Assembly (NCBI RefSeq): GCF_035222485.1
Contig: NC_085925.1
Coordinates: forward strand, 2,170,001-2,234,000
DNA from: Podospora pseudoanserina
Lineage: Eukaryota; Ascomycota; Sordariomycetes; Sordariales; Podosporaceae
DNA: 64,000 nucleotides
Direction: 5' to 3'
Numbering within the stretch: position 1 is the first letter of the stretch; every line of letters begins with the position of its first letter. This document shows, one piece after another, positions 42,425 to 53,456 of this stretch. The notes under the pieces were generated by a model. That model saw nothing but the letters and a program-made list of their open reading frames with translations, ran no database searches and was not told the DNA's origin. The position numbers and the translations under genes are program-made.

Positions 42425-43712
42425 ATGCTTTCTTTTCAGCAGCCAGCCTTCTACCAATCCTCAAAATGCTTCGTCACACACGGAGTCATGGGCCATGTAG
42501 ACCCTAAACAGCCCCCATCCAAAGGCAAGCCGTGGACTGCCTTTGCAGCTCAGGATTTTGTCTACACAGTACGCAATCTACCTCATCACCCCACACAAAA
42601 GTCACCATGCTGACCAATTGACAAGGCCGATCTCATCTTGCCTCAGGAAGTTTTTGAGGTAGTCCAAGAAGAATTATTGAAGCATGACGCTGCTCCCCAG
42701 TACAAGCGGATTGTCATGTCGCTGCACGATATTCTATCTGGGGATTTTTACAGCAGTTACATCAAGCAAGGAAATATTTTGATGCTCTCTGAGGGAAGAA
42801 GAGGGATTGACAATGTTTTTGCTTTGAGGAGTGGTACGCATTGATAAGAGGCCGGGTAGAGGTTGACAATTGACTAACAGTATGTAGGGCACTTGACAAT
42901 GTTCCTCGACAAGGAGGCATATGAGCGAGCCGGCTTGGTGGGAAAGCCGCATGGCGTGAAAGGAAATCGGGGGATTAAGCCTCGTTGGAGTCAGTCATAT
43001 CTAGCATACGCATTCTTTGACTATTGCTAACAATCCTTTGTAGTTGTCGAGATCGACCTCAACAGCTCATCCATGGTCAAGGGAAAGAAGGGCTACGACA
43101 GACTGATCTATGCCAGCAAAAATGCCTTCAGTGGGGCTGTGACTTGGCTTTTCTGCAATATGACTTCCACAGGTGAGTTCTCTCAATTTTCCCATGACCT
43201 TCTTCTGCTAATTCGGATTTGCAGTGCCTGACCCAGACCCATTGGCCACCCTCTCCCCAACCAGCTGCACGTCTAACCCATCCATCACACAAGACATCGA
43301 TGCTCTCGTACCGATCCTTACTCCATCAACAGGCACATCTGAGCAAATCGCCAGGGATGAGCTCGAGGACTTCTCATCCGAACTGTATGAATGGCTTGCT
43401 CTGGTCAGACTACAGAGTCCTCGCATTCTACAAAGTGACAGCATCGACCCGTACCTGTCATTATACCGCATCCCAAATGGGAGTAATCCGGCCAAAATCT
43501 GCAAGCTCAGTTGGCGAGGATTTTTCTCCCCATCATGGACCCGTCAGACCTTGATCGGCCTCTTCACAGTCCTCCCCTCCAAAACGTGGTTCTCTTTCAG
43601 TACAACCACCTTTTCAAAAGGCCTTGCCGGGGACAACACTGAGTGTACCTTTCTCCGACCGCCAAATCGGCCAGGGGAGTATCTCATGTGGGAAGTCAGG
43701 AGTCATGAGTGA
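42425..43712 (+). CDS. RPP40: RNase P/MRP 40-kDa subunit (Rpp40 family)
   Basis: Five exons: 42425-42568, 42626-42833, 42888-42989, 43044-43172 and 43225-43712; introns of 57, 54, 54 and 52 bp; 356 residues. Family marks: LTMFLDKEAYERAGLVGKP, then IVEIDLNSSSMVKGKKGYDR and FSGAVTWLFCNM, and a C-terminal ELYEWLALVRLQSPRIL with the closing GEYLMWEV. The acceptor TAATTGACAAG of intron 1 is unusual but keeps the frame. Rpp40 is a protein subunit of nuclear RNase P (tRNA 5' maturation) and RNase MRP. Its stop lies 20 bp from that of the convergent ankyrin gene. Confidence 0.9.
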
Positions 43713-43732
43713 CAATAAATCTCGGGTATCAA

Positions 43733-44359
43733 TTAGTCCTGTCTCGGGCGGACACTTCTCTCCTCAGCCAGGCCCTCTCCACCAATGGCTTCCTCAACAA
43801 GCTGGCGCAAAGCTGCTTGGCCCTCAGGTGTGTGGATATCGTCTCTGGCGGCCAGCTCCTCTATCCTTCTCCTGAACTCAGGGTCTGGTTGTTGTTCGCC
43901 CGCCTCGGCCTCATCCATTGTACCAACAGTAACCCTCAACCCTTGGGGCGCAGGCGGCAATTCTGTGCCATTAGCTACCCCGTTGGCGCCCTCTAAACCA
44001 GCGAGATACTCGGCAACCCCTGGGAATTCTTCTTCAGCCTCGATCTTTTCTCTGGCGGTTTGGCCTTCGTCGTTTGTGATCTTGGTGTCGAGCTTCAGCT
44101 CTTCGACTAGGATGCGAGCCGCTTCCACTGTCTCAACCACAAACAAGGCTGTTTCACCATCTTCGTCTTTGATATCGACTGGGACCTTGAATTCGTTGAT
44201 CAAGCTCCGGAGGAGGTCGAAATGGTTGTAGCTGGCGGCAGCGTGTACGAGAGAGTATCCGTGCTCGTCCTGGCTCACGGCAATGGAGGGGTTCTCGCGG
44301 AGGAGCTCAAGGAGGGCCTGCGGGTTGTCGGCGGCGAGGAGGTAGGGGTTAGGGGACAT
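43733..44359 (-). CDS. ankyrin-repeat protein
   Basis: Single exon, 208 residues. N-terminal ankyrin repeats: NPQALLELLRENPS, DEHGYSLVHAAASYNHFDLL and DEDGETALFVVETVEAARIL, NDEGQTAREKIEAEEEFP. A Pro/Glu-rich linker and a helical tail (EFRRRIEELAARDDI) follow. Similar in layout to the small yeast ankyrin protein YCR051W. A cytosolic/nuclear protein-interaction module; partner unknown. Head-to-head with TRL1 across 1.03 kb. Confidence 0.88.
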   Translation of the reverse strand: MSPNPYLLAADNPQALLELLRENPSIAVSQDEHGYSLVHAAASYNHFDLLRSLINEFKVPVDIKDEDGETALFVVETVEAARILVEELKLDTKITNDEGQTAREKIEAEEEFPGVAEYLAGLEGANGVANGTELPPAPQGLRVTVGTMDEAEAGEQQPDPEFRRRIEELAARDDIHTPEGQAALRQLVEEAIGGEGLAEERSVRPRQD

Positions 44360-45386
44360 GGTGGGCGTTAGTGAGTGGCAGTCAAGAAAATGGACAGGTG
44401 GTTCTGGGTTGTTCGTATCGTATAGGGTAGGATGTCGCTGGGAGTGTTCCTTTAGTTCGTGATCAAGGCTTGGAGGGGCAGTGCTATCAACAAAATTTTG
44501 GTGGGGGTTTACACCACGCGGGGCACGACAGGGATGCCATGCTTAAAAACAGTCTGGCAGAGAACGGGTCTCCACTGAAAATGCCGGTGCCTTAGCGCCA
44601 CTTTGTCGGGAGTCGGCAGCTGGTGGGCCGACTTTCAGGCCCTAAACTTGGGCACACCACAGAGAGAACTCTTCTCTATAGCGTCATGATCTTCACCATT
44701 GTTCTTCATAGCTGGCTCTTAGTATTGATATAAAAGATGGGTAATGGTAAATTCAACATCATCATGCTAGAGAATAATATGCACGTTCTAGCCAGCACCA
44801 ACAACGTATTACCGTGAGGCCTCGCGTGGTTGGTTCCGTCCTCAAAATTAAGCACTGCCTTTTTGTTCTCACCCACACAGTCGCCAATCCCCAAGGTGTG
44901 ACTCTTATGCCGAATGGCTGCTTGTCGCTTACAGGGCCCCTTCACAGCAGGCACAGTGCACCATTGTCTGAAGCAACAGTCAAGCCTGTGTGTGTCCCTC
45001 TCTCTCTCAATCCAGGGGTGACTGCTATCGGCCTACCGCTTTCGTGCTGCCCTAGGCGTCGGGTCGTTGATTCCTTGGGCCGATTTGAGGCGTGACTGCC
45101 TTTGATCCGTCCCAGGTCCCTCTTCCCAGTCTTTACGAAGCCTCCAGCGAAAACATATATATGCTGTAAACTGCCGCCTTCCCATCTTGTCAAACTCTCG
45201 ACGTTTCTTCACACTCTGCAACGAAAAAGGCTAACGCAGCTCTATAAATCCTTTCTCCCAACTCTCAGCCAGGAAAGCCTTCTGGTCACCGTATCCACCA
45301 CAACTTCTTCACCCCTCATAATTCAACAAACCTCACCTTCCCGTTCACCATCACTTATCTGACTTGACCACCAAAACAGCAACAAA
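44360..45386. promoter_or_regulatory. bidirectional intergenic, ankyrin gene / TRL1
   Basis: 1.03 kb between divergent starts. From about 45100 to 45386 it is pyrimidine-rich, typical of the TRL1 leader. I looked for tRNA or 5S signals here and found none. Confidence 0.55.
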
Positions 45387-47927
45387 ATGACAGCCAATAT
45401 GACGGATATGGTAGATAACCCACTTTCGCTCAAATACAAGGCTTCGACCGACTACGCCAAAGATGCAGTCGACATGAAAGTCCCATACATCAGCCAAGAT
45501 CCCCAGCAGATCGCTGGCCTTCTCCGCGGCCTCGATGACGGTGCCAAAAAGGGCAAGGGAAGGAGCGGCTTCCACGTCAAGAAGACAAAATACGCCGTTG
45601 CCGCCTCGCCAACCAAGGCGACAGTAGACTCGTGGAGATTTCAGGAGTGGGACTACAAGCGAAGAGATCTCCCAACCTACGCTCGTGGCCTGTTCACCAC
45701 CAAACGACAGGACGGCACCCCGGAAATCGTCATTCGGGGGTACGACAAGTTTTTCAACTGCGGCGAGGTACGCGAGACGGATTGGGACAATATTCTGAGC
45801 AGAACCAAGGGCCCATATGAGCTCACGCTGAAAGAAAACGGATGCATCATCTTCATCAGCGGGCTTGAGGACGACACACTTCTTGTCTGCAGCAAACACT
45901 CGACTGGAGACCGGCAGGATGCTGAGCACAGCCACGCCAGCGTTGGCGAGAAGCATATCGAGAGACAGTTGCAGCGTATTGGAAAAACCAAGGAGGACTT
46001 GGCCAGGGAACTGAGAAGAAGGAACGCCACTGCTGTTGCTGAGCTTTGCGATGACAACTTTGAGGAGCATATTTTGGCCTACGGGCCGGACAAGGCCGGT
46101 CTTTACCTTCACGGCATCAACCTCAACCTTCCTGAATTCTTCACCTACCCTTCGCAGCTTGTCCAGAAGTTCGCCGAGGACTGGGGCTTCGTCAAGACGG
46201 GGCTCATCATGATTAACGATATCAAGGAGGTCAAAGCTTTCCTCGAGGAGGTTGCCGAAACCGGAGCACATGATGGGCGTGACGTGGAGGGCTTTGTCAT
46301 TCGCTGCAAGATGAGCCACGATCCTACGAAGCAACCTTTTATGGATTGGTTCTTCAAGTACAAGTTCGAGGAGCCCTATCTGATGTACCGCCAGTGGAGA
46401 GAGTGCACCAAGTCTCTGATCTCGGGGAAGCAGCCGAGGATCAAGAAGCACGTCAAGATCACTGAGGAGTATCTTTTGTACGCCCGCAAGAGGTTGGCCG
46501 CTGATCGAAACTTGGGCAAGCTCTACCAGCAGAACCATGGCATCATCAAGCTGAGAAACGACTTCCTCGAGTTCAAGCAGATGAAGGGGTCTGATGCCGC
46601 CAATTTTGAGGAATTGCACGGCAACGGAGGGCTCACCGAGGTGACACGAGATGTCATTGTTGTTCCGATCGCTACTATTGGATGCGGTAAGACGACTATC
46701 GGAGTTGCTCTCACCAAGCTCTTCGGCTGGGGTCACATCCAGAATGACAACATCACCGGTCCCAAGCGCCCTCCGCGTTTCACCAAGGCTCTCCTTGACG
46801 AGCTTGACGAGGCCCCTGCCGTCTTTGCCGACCGCAACAACGCCCAGAAGCATGAGCGCAAGCAGTTGATCACGGATGTCAAGCTTCAGCACACCAATGC
46901 CAGGCTTGTGGCTCTCCACTTTGTCCACAACGACGTCGAAAACATCCGAAAAATCACCCGGGACCGCGTGCTCATCCGTGGCGACAACCACCAGACCATC
47001 CAGGCTGCCACGGACATGGGCAAGGTAGTCGGTATCATGGAGGGTTTCCTCCACCGGTTTGAGCCCTGCGATCCAGAGAAGGAGCCAGATGCCGGTTTCG
47101 ACGCCGTGATTGACCTCGATCCTACCGTCGGAAGCAGAGCCAACCTCGAGATTGTCATCAAGGAGCTTCACCGTCTCTACCCCAAGCTTGTCACTGAGGT
47201 TCCTTCTCATGAGGCTATGGATGAGGCCATCAAGGCTGCTCTGGAGGGGCATACTCCTGATCTGAGACACAACATCCCCGATCGCTCCAACAACAAGGGC
47301 AAGAAGCCTCACCAACAGATCAACCCTGTTACTGGCAGGCAGATCAAGAAGAAGCCTCTCGAGTACATGTCTGTCGACGTCCAGACCAAGGATGTGCTGG
47401 ACGCGCTGGAGAAGGCTTTCGCCTCGGTGGGCAACGAGCAGGCAAAGTTTTACAAGATGCTTCAGGGCCAGAGGAGGATCCAGGCCAAGTTCCACGTTAC
47501 GTTGATGCACCGCGCTGGAGCCAAGGAGAATAAAGAACTTTGGGATCGGTATGTGGCTGTTCATGAGGCGGATGGGCAGATTCATGACGATGGGAGGCTG
47601 GGGGAGATGGAGGTTCAGCTTGAGAGGGTGGTCTTTGATGAGAGGGTTATGGCGATTGTGGTTAGGCTGGTGCCTGGGGAGGGGGATGTGATTACTGTTA
47701 TGGGGAAGGATGGGAAGGAGGAGACGAAGCCGAAGTGGGAGTGTGTGAACAGGGTTGCGCATATTACTGTTGGCACGAGGAGCGATGGGATTAAGCCGAA
47801 GGAGTCGAATGATTTGTTGAAGAGGTGGTTGGAGGTGGGGAGCGGGGAGGGGACGGGGATTGGGGAGGTGGTTTTGGAGGGGAGGCCGGGGTTGAAGGGT
47901 GTCGTGCGGGGGGTGCTTTCTAGGTAG
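45387..47927 (+). CDS. TRL1: fungal tRNA ligase
   Basis: Single exon, 846 residues. Three catalytic modules in order. The N-terminal RNA ligase has the nucleotidyl lysine in ELTLKENGCIIF, with further motifs GYDKFFNCGEV and VEGFVIRCKM. The central polynucleotide kinase has P-loop IATIGCGKTTIG. The C-terminal 2H cyclic phosphodiesterase has its two HxT motifs in FHVTLMHR and AHITVGT. The enzyme heals and seals tRNA exon halves after intron removal, and HAC1 mRNA in the unfolded protein response. ATG 45387 and 45399 are both possible starts. Wobble bases switch from C-rich to G-rich in the last 400 bp. The stop is TAG, followed in frame by 52 Gly/Arg-rich codons (separate entry). Confidence 0.96.
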   Translation: MTANMTDMVDNPLSLKYKASTDYAKDAVDMKVPYISQDPQQIAGLLRGLDDGAKKGKGRSGFHVKKTKYAVAASPTKATVDSWRFQEWDYKRRDLPTYARGLFTTKRQDGTPEIVIRGYDKFFNCGEVRETDWDNILSRTKGPYELTLKENGCIIFISGLEDDTLLVCSKHSTGDRQDAEHSHASVGEKHIERQLQRIGKTKEDLARELRRRNATAVAELCDDNFEEHILAYGPDKAGLYLHGINLNLPEFFTYPSQLVQKFAEDWGFVKTGLIMINDIKEVKAFLEEVAETGAHDGRDVEGFVIRCKMSHDPTKQPFMDWFFKYKFEEPYLMYRQWRECTKSLISGKQPRIKKHVKITEEYLLYARKRLAADRNLGKLYQQNHGIIKLRNDFLEFKQMKGSDAANFEELHGNGGLTEVTRDVIVVPIATIGCGKTTIGVALTKLFGWGHIQNDNITGPKRPPRFTKALLDELDEAPAVFADRNNAQKHERKQLITDVKLQHTNARLVALHFVHNDVENIRKITRDRVLIRGDNHQTIQAATDMGKVVGIMEGFLHRFEPCDPEKEPDAGFDAVIDLDPTVGSRANLEIVIKELHRLYPKLVTEVPSHEAMDEAIKAALEGHTPDLRHNIPDRSNNKGKKPHQQINPVTGRQIKKKPLEYMSVDVQTKDVLDALEKAFASVGNEQAKFYKMLQGQRRIQAKFHVTLMHRAGAKENKELWDRYVAVHEADGQIHDDGRLGEMEVQLERVVFDERVMAIVVRLVPGEGDVITVMGKDGKEETKPKWECVNRVAHITVGTRSDGIKPKESNDLLKRWLEVGSGEGTGIGEVVLEGRPGLKGVVRGVLSR

Positions 47928-48086
47928 GATGCTGGGGAGGCTGTTTCGCGGGGGTATGCCAATGGTAATGATGGTGGTGGTGGTGCTGGTGGTGGTGGGA
48001 GGAATAGGAATCGCTGGCGGAGGTATGGGAGGGGGCAGAGGGGTGCTCCGAGGGGTAGGAATGGGAAGGTGAGGGGTGGGCGCTAG
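47928..48086 (+). other. in-frame Arg/Gly-rich extension behind the TRL1 stop
   Basis: After the TAG at 47925-47927 the same frame stays open for 52 codons to a TAG at 48084. It encodes a Gly-rich run followed by RNRNRWRRYGRGQRGAPRGR and VRGGR. That is RGG-like composition, as in RNA-binding tails. It may be read through, reached by alternative splicing (CTAG|GTAGGA resembles a donor), or simply reflect G-rich 3' sequence. Confidence 0.3.
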
Positions 48087-48446
48087 ATTATGGGGGTGGT
48101 GGTGCCAAGTTGTAGACATGGGGAGGAAAGATTTTGGGATTGTATTGTTTGATGCTTTTTGGGGTGGTGGATAGCAGGTGGTTATTTTCTTGGGATGTAT
48201 CACTAGAAAGAAAAGGGTCAGATTTGGTGGCGATGATTAAGTAGATTCATTTGGCCATTTCTAGCTAAAAAACTAAGACGATATCTCAATTGCATCGGCT
48301 GTTGCTCAAAGCTGCAGGAGCATGCGTGAAACGTCACACATATTCACTCCAACCAAGTCATATGCCTGAAACTTGGACTTTGATATTCACCGCTTCCCTT
48401 CCCGTTCCTTTTCCCTTTCCAGAATCGGTCAAAAGAGTTGACAAGT
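48087..48446. other. convergent 3' region of TRL1 and TRP4
   Basis: 360 bp without a gene; 3' ends of both transcripts expected. Confidence 0.6.
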
Positions 48447-49741
48447 CTACTCTTCGGGAAACGAGTTTGTAACCTCGACAAACCTCGCCCACTGCCTCGC
48501 CGCCTCCCCGCTCTTGACCGCCCACCTCGCCCTTCTAACTCCTTCCTTCCACCTCCCCCCTCCCGGCCCCCTTTCAGTAATGACCTTCCCGTCATCCCCA
48601 TACCCCATATCACTCGTCTCCGCCTCGGTAACCCCCGCAACAACAAACAACGCCGCCGTGTTGATCAGCACAAAATGCAAAATAGGATCATCATCCGGCA
48701 CCTCCCCGTTCAGAATCCTCGTCAAAATCGCCGCATTCTCCTGCGGTTCCTTGCCCGGAGAGACCTCACTAAGCGGGTGAGCTGGCAGCCCGAAGTCTCG
48801 CGGATGCAACCGGAAATTTTCCGTCTTCCCGTCCACAATCCTCCAGCAGAGCGTCTCCCCCGCACAAGAAATCTCATCTAGCTCCTCATCACCACAAACA
48901 ACCATTGCCTTTTTTGCTCCGGCCATAACCAAGGCAGAGGCGAAGACAGGACCGATATCTTTACGCGCTACACCGATCATGCGTGCTTCGAGGAGGGGGG
49001 GGGAGGAGATGTCAGTTGGGTTTGCTAGGGGGCCGACAAGGTTGAAAATTGTTCTCCAGGGGAGCTGGCGGCGGATGGGGGCGACGTATTTCATTCCTGG
49101 GTGGAATACCGGGGCGAAGAGGAAGCCGTAGTTGGAACGGGAATACAGAAGAGAAATGGTGGAGGGGGTGATGAGGGAGATTTTGGGGGGGAGGGGAGTC
49201 ATGCAGTTGAGGAGGTCGGCCGAGCCGGATTTGGAGGTGGAGGCTTTGTTGCCGTGTTTGGCGATGAGGAGGATGGAGGAGGCGAGGATGGAGGAGGTGG
49301 TGGAGATGTTGAATGTGTTGTGGGAGTCGCCTCCTGTGCCGACTATGTCGACCTGGAGAAGGAGAGGGGGGTTAGTGAAGGAAAGGGAATAAGCGGGGGG
49401 GAGGGGGGACGAACAAGGCCTCCTTGGTAGTCGCCTTCTGGTCGCCGGCGGGAGTCGACTACGTTGCGAAGCTCATCTACGTCGATTTTGGCGGCTGATT
49501 TCAACATGGCTTGCGCCGTCCTGGAGAGCACTTCTGCTTGGCGGTCGAGGCCGGTGAAGTGCAGGCACATGAGGAGGGAGCCGGCTTGGACATCGGAGAC
49601 TTGGTTGGTGAAGAAGTAGGAGATGGCATTGGCGATCTCGTCGGGGGAGACGGTGTCTGGGTGGCCTACTGGCCAGAGTCGAGAGAGAAGAGGTTTAATG
49701 TCGACTGGGGGGAGCTCGGCGGGGGCTGTTTGCGACGACAT
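48447..49741 (-). CDS. TRP4: anthranilate phosphoribosyltransferase
   Basis: Exons 49741-49415 and 49352-48447 around a 62-bp intron; 410 residues (yeast Trp4 380). N-terminal helical domain (DEIANAISYFFTNQVSDVQA, GSLLMCLHFTGLD). Then the PRPP-binding motif VDIVGTGGDSHNTFNIST, KHGNKASTSKSGSADLL, and the anthranilate-side loop FAPVFHPGMKYVAPIRRQL, FNLVGPLANP. Near the C-terminus are VVCGDEELDEIS and NTAALFVVAGV. Second committed step of tryptophan synthesis: anthranilate plus PRPP to phosphoribosylanthranilate. A lysine-for-arginine-type change is not seen; all core motifs look active. Wobble bases shift from C-rich (5') to G-rich (3'). Confidence 0.96.
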
Positions 49742-50245
49742 GGTGGGCAGTTTGAACTAAAGTCGCGGAGTTGGTCTGGAATAAGTGGGAAAGTGGCTTG
49801 GATTGAAACGGTTTCTATTTTATTGGGGAATGCCGAATTCCCAGCAGCAACTCCTGAAATCCAATGGCAAGAAAACAAAAGTGAGAAGGTTGAGTCATCT
49901 TGAAAGGAAACATGGCCAGGAGCTTACAGGTCTGAGTTGAATGCTTTGTCCCGCACAGCTTCCGGCGACGGCCCCTCGATTACCAAGTTACAGCGGGGGA
50001 AGTTACAGGGGTAGGCAGCCTGTCACTTTTGGCAGAATTTAGGCGGTGAGGCGCTATTGGGTCTGAATTGAAGGAAGCTTGGACCACCCTGCCGTTCCAT
50101 TGGCGCCGCGGCCAAAATTTCTGGGTTGCCGGATTGGAAGCCGGAGAGGTTATTGAACGAGAGGGAGGCCATTTGTTGGACCAGGTTGGTATACTGCGCC
50201 ATGGGAAAGGGGTGAACACCAGACTGACCGGAAGAAGCAAACACC
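49742..50245. promoter_or_regulatory. bidirectional promoter, TRP4 / mitochondrial uL10m
   Basis: 504 bp between divergent starts. No TGACTC site of the Gcn4/CPC1 type stood out close to the TRP4 start. No gene inside. Confidence 0.5.
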
Positions 50246-51277
50246 ATGCCACCAAGATTACGATGCACAGCGTCGGCCCGCGGCCTGACTGCTGTTGTCA
50301 AACCCTCCAGACCATCTGCTGCTCTCCTGCGCCCATCAACCCCAGCAGTGACCTCGGCCGCCAGACAATATGCGACGGTATCTAGAGGCCTGAGCCTCCC
50401 CGACGACTATGTCCCTCCCACAAAACCGCCCACGGCCCGTCCTGGCGAGACCCGGAAGGCCCAGCTACTCCGAACATATACCTCCCTCCTCCGCACCACC
50501 CCCGTGGTTCTCCTGTTCCAACACAATAACCTGACTGCCGAGGAATGGATTGCTGTTAGACGGGAACTCAAGGCCGCTCTTGACGCTGTACCAGCTACGG
50601 GAGATGCGTCTGCCGATATAGCCTCCAAGGCTAAGATCCAGGTCGTCAGAACAAGTATCTTCGATGTCGCCATGAAGCTGGTCGAGTTCTTCGATCCCTC
50701 GAAAGTCGAGCCCACCTCTGCTCCTACTGCTACCGGCAAGAGGGTAAAGGTCACGTACAACCACGATCTTTCCAAGGCTGCCTGGAAGGCCGTCAAGAGT
50801 GTCACCATGGGCGAGACTAAGATTCCCGAAACCTCCACATACGCTCAGCTTTCGGCTCTTATGGTCGGTCCTGTGGCAGCGTTCACTCTCCCATCTGTGT
50901 CGCCTCAACATCTTGCTGCTGCCCTCAGCATTCTCGCCCCCAGCCCTCCACAGTTCCCTGCGCCAACAAGAAAGAAGAACCCCGGTTATCATGAACCTAT
51001 CACCCAGAGCGCCCTGCAGAAGCTGCTGCTAATTGGTGCCCGGATTGAGGACAAGGCGTTTGATATGGAGGGCGTCAAGTGGGTTGGTGGCATCGACAAT
51101 GGTCTGGATGGTCTGCGTGCCCAGCTTGTGCACATGCTCCAGAGCGCGGGCATGGGTCTCACCTCGACGCTCGAGGGTGCGGGCAAGGCGCTCTGGCTCA
51201 CGATGGAGAGCAGGAGAACTGTGTTGGAGGAGGAGCAGAACGGTGGGAAGACGGAGGAGAAGAAGGCCGATGCTTAA
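50246..51277 (+). CDS. mrpl11: mitochondrial large-subunit ribosomal protein uL10m
   Basis: Single exon, 343 residues. The basic, Ser/Ala-rich first 45 residues ([20 protein letters not shown] ... RQYATVSRG) look like a mitochondrial targeting peptide with a cleavage site near RQYA. The body is an L10 fold: [60 protein letters not shown], then [14 protein letters not shown] and [21 protein letters not shown]10 anchors the L7/L12 stalk in the mitoribosome. The long C-terminal part is typical of fungal MRPL11. Confidence 0.9.
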   Translation: MPPRLRCTASARGLTAVVKPSRPSAALLRPSTPAVTSAARQYATVSRGLSLPDDYVPPTKPPTARPGETRKAQLLRTYTSLLRTTPVVLLFQHNNLTAEEWIAVRRELKAALDAVPATGDASADIASKAKIQVVRTSIFDVAMKLVEFFDPSKVEPTSAPTATGKRVKVTYNHDLSKAAWKAVKSVTMGETKIPETSTYAQLSALMVGPVAAFTLPSVSPQHLAAALSILAPSPPQFPAPTRKKNPGYHEPITQSALQKLLLIGARIEDKAFDMEGVKWVGGIDNGLDGLRAQLVHMLQSAGMGLTSTLEGAGKALWLTMESRRTVLEEEQNGGKTEEKKADA

Positions 51278-51996
51278 GCTTGAGCTGGTGGGTGTCTATC
51301 ACATTTCATGTCTTGGCGGGCGTGGGGGAGCGTGCTGGTGTCATTACCCACGATCTTGCACTGCAGTATATGCGAGATCTGGAGCTGTAAAATATACTGT
51401 AAAGATTGAATGCAAACAAGTTAAACATCATTTGATGATGTGTTTCTTTCATGTGTCAGTGAGTGCAAAGCCCCACTAACATACCGTCCCTGCAGCTCAG
51501 GTGCCTACCCCGGTCGGCTTAACCGGATGCTTTCCTTGCGCGCGTCAACCCCCCCAGCTCAATGCGGCTCAGCAACGCAACACCAGCTTCTTGTGGTGCG
51601 AGGGTGATTTCCCTTGACACTTCAACTTCATATCACGGGTACTTCTCCCTCCCTCTCCGGTTTTGTTGAAGGAGATTCTAACCAAGAAATCTACCCACAG
51701 AGTCTAGACCATGCCGGCCAAGTATCAAGCTTGCTAAGCTCTTTCCCCCAACCAAGGCCCACCCAAGTCTTACACCCCTCCCCTCGTTCGCAACCCACCG
51801 TCCCACTTTCCTGGTCGGCGGTCTCCCCCGCAACACCACCCGCAGACCACTGTTCACGATATTAATCGGACCACCGCTGCATATCGTCGACCTTCAACAG
51901 GCTCGCTCGCTGGTGGTATTTTGCTGTGTGTTGGCAAGCTTCAAACATAACAAGCTAGACAGTGTTAGCTCCCTTGTTAGACACACACACACAAAC
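51278..51996. other. intergenic between same-strand genes
   Basis: 719 bp; the last 250 are CCC/CACC-rich promoter and leader, with a short ACAC run just before the next start codon. No gene. Confidence 0.55.
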
Positions 51997-52736
51997 ATGG
52001 ACTTTGCACCCTATCAGTCCTCCCCACCAGAGCACACCCGCTCCCCATCCAACAGCACCACCGCTGGGTCACCGAGAACGTCACTCGACACAACACGCAG
52101 GGGAGCGTTTTCCCCGTCCAACTACCAACACCGTCCACCAGCGAACTCACCTCCGCCGCTTCAACACCCGCAGCCGCAGAGGGCGTGGAGCGGGGATAAT
52201 GTAGGGCGATATCAGAGTCCGCTGGCAGCAAACGTCTGGACGAGCGGGGATTCGTATCAGAACGAGACCGGGAACGGGGTGGCGTCGAGCGCGATGGGGG
52301 ATTACTTTAGCAGTCTGGGGGCAAGGGAGGGGATGGTATCGGAGTTTGATACGAGCTTGGGGTTGAGGCTGGATTATGAGGCTTGTCTGGCGTATTTGGC
52401 GTTTCCGCCGCTGGGGGGGATATTGCTGTTGATTTTGGAGAGGAAGAGTGATTACGTCCGGTTTCATGCGTGGCAGTCAAGTTTGCTTTTCACGGGGTTG
52501 TTTGTCCTGCATTTGCTGTTTAGCTGGTCGAGTTTCTTGAGCTGGGTGATGTTTTTGGGGGATTTGGTGTTGATTGGGTGGTTGGTGTTGAATGCGTATC
52601 GGGATGCTGATACGCTGGATAGGTGGGTTTTCACTTTGGACGGGGCTCTGAGAAAGATGAAGATGACTGACTGTGATATAGGTATGAGGTACCGATTGTT
52701 GGACGGATAGCGAGCAGGATTCTCGATGATGAGTGA
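51997..52736 (+). CDS. UPF0132/DUF4870-type small membrane protein
   Basis: Exons 51997-52622 and 52682-52736 around a 59-bp intron; 226 residues. Residues 1-125 are Pro/Ser/Asn-rich cytosolic sequence. Three membrane helices follow: ACLAYLAFPPLGGILLLILE, FHAWQSSLLFTGLFVLHLLF and LSWVMFLGDLVLIGWLVLNA, with the family phrase SDYVRFHAWQS between helices one and two. The end is RYEVPIVGRIASRILDDE. Tic20-like fold family of unknown function, widespread in fungi and bacteria; probably in an internal membrane. Confidence 0.85.
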
Positions 52737-53456
52737 TGGAAATGGGAGGGTGGTGGGCCATTACAAGGGCTCTGAGGACTACGGAACGATGCCGGCACAT
52801 GAGGACATGGAGAGTTTTAAGGCGGTGCTTCGGAGTTTGGGAGCGTTTCAATTACACGGCGTACAGTACTTATTCGTTATGGGCCGTCTAATTTTACTCT
52901 ATGTTTGGGAGGCATATGCTTTTGACGATTTCTGGTGCTGGGGGGGTGTGTTATTCAGCTAGGCATATCAGGCGTATAGGACTGGGAAGACTTGCAGATG
53001 ATGGCTGCAGTGTCTAAGCCTCTGCAACAATACAATGCAATTATCCATGCTGCCTCATATTTGTACACATCACGGTCCATTGTCCCATGAAAGTCGAACA
53101 GAAAGAATGATGTGCTCAGCCTTGCATGGTACCTTTGGGAGCTGGTGTTAGTCAGCGATCCCCGGGCTGTGGTAGGCTTCTGGGCAAAGTGGATCCCGCC
53201 GCCTTGCTGGTTACGTCGCGCTTTTGCCTGCTGCAGCCCAGCTCCTGGGCCATTTCGAGTGAGCTCCGGGCTTCCACAACCATTTCCGATCAACCACCAA
53301 CAACAACCCCCATCACCACCCAGAGAACGAAGCTTCTACCGACTCGGAGCTTGACCGCGAAACTCTGCATCTCTGCTGCGCATCTCTTCAAACTTTGGAT
53401 TACTCCATTTCATCCGCATTCTCATCAACACCCCACCTCAGTCGCTACCCAGCACC
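52737..53456. other. intergenic upstream of RPT5
   Basis: 720 bp. Within it, 53280-53456 is the pyrimidine-rich leader of RPT5. I looked for a proteasome-associated control element (GGTGGCAAA) and did not find an exact copy. No gene. Confidence 0.55.

Noticed and set aside
45351-48203. 950-codon open frame antisense to TRL1
   Set aside because: It mirrors the codons of TRL1 exactly; its product is low-complexity at the start and Leu/Val/Asp-rich after. Wobble bias of the sense gene explains the lack of stops.
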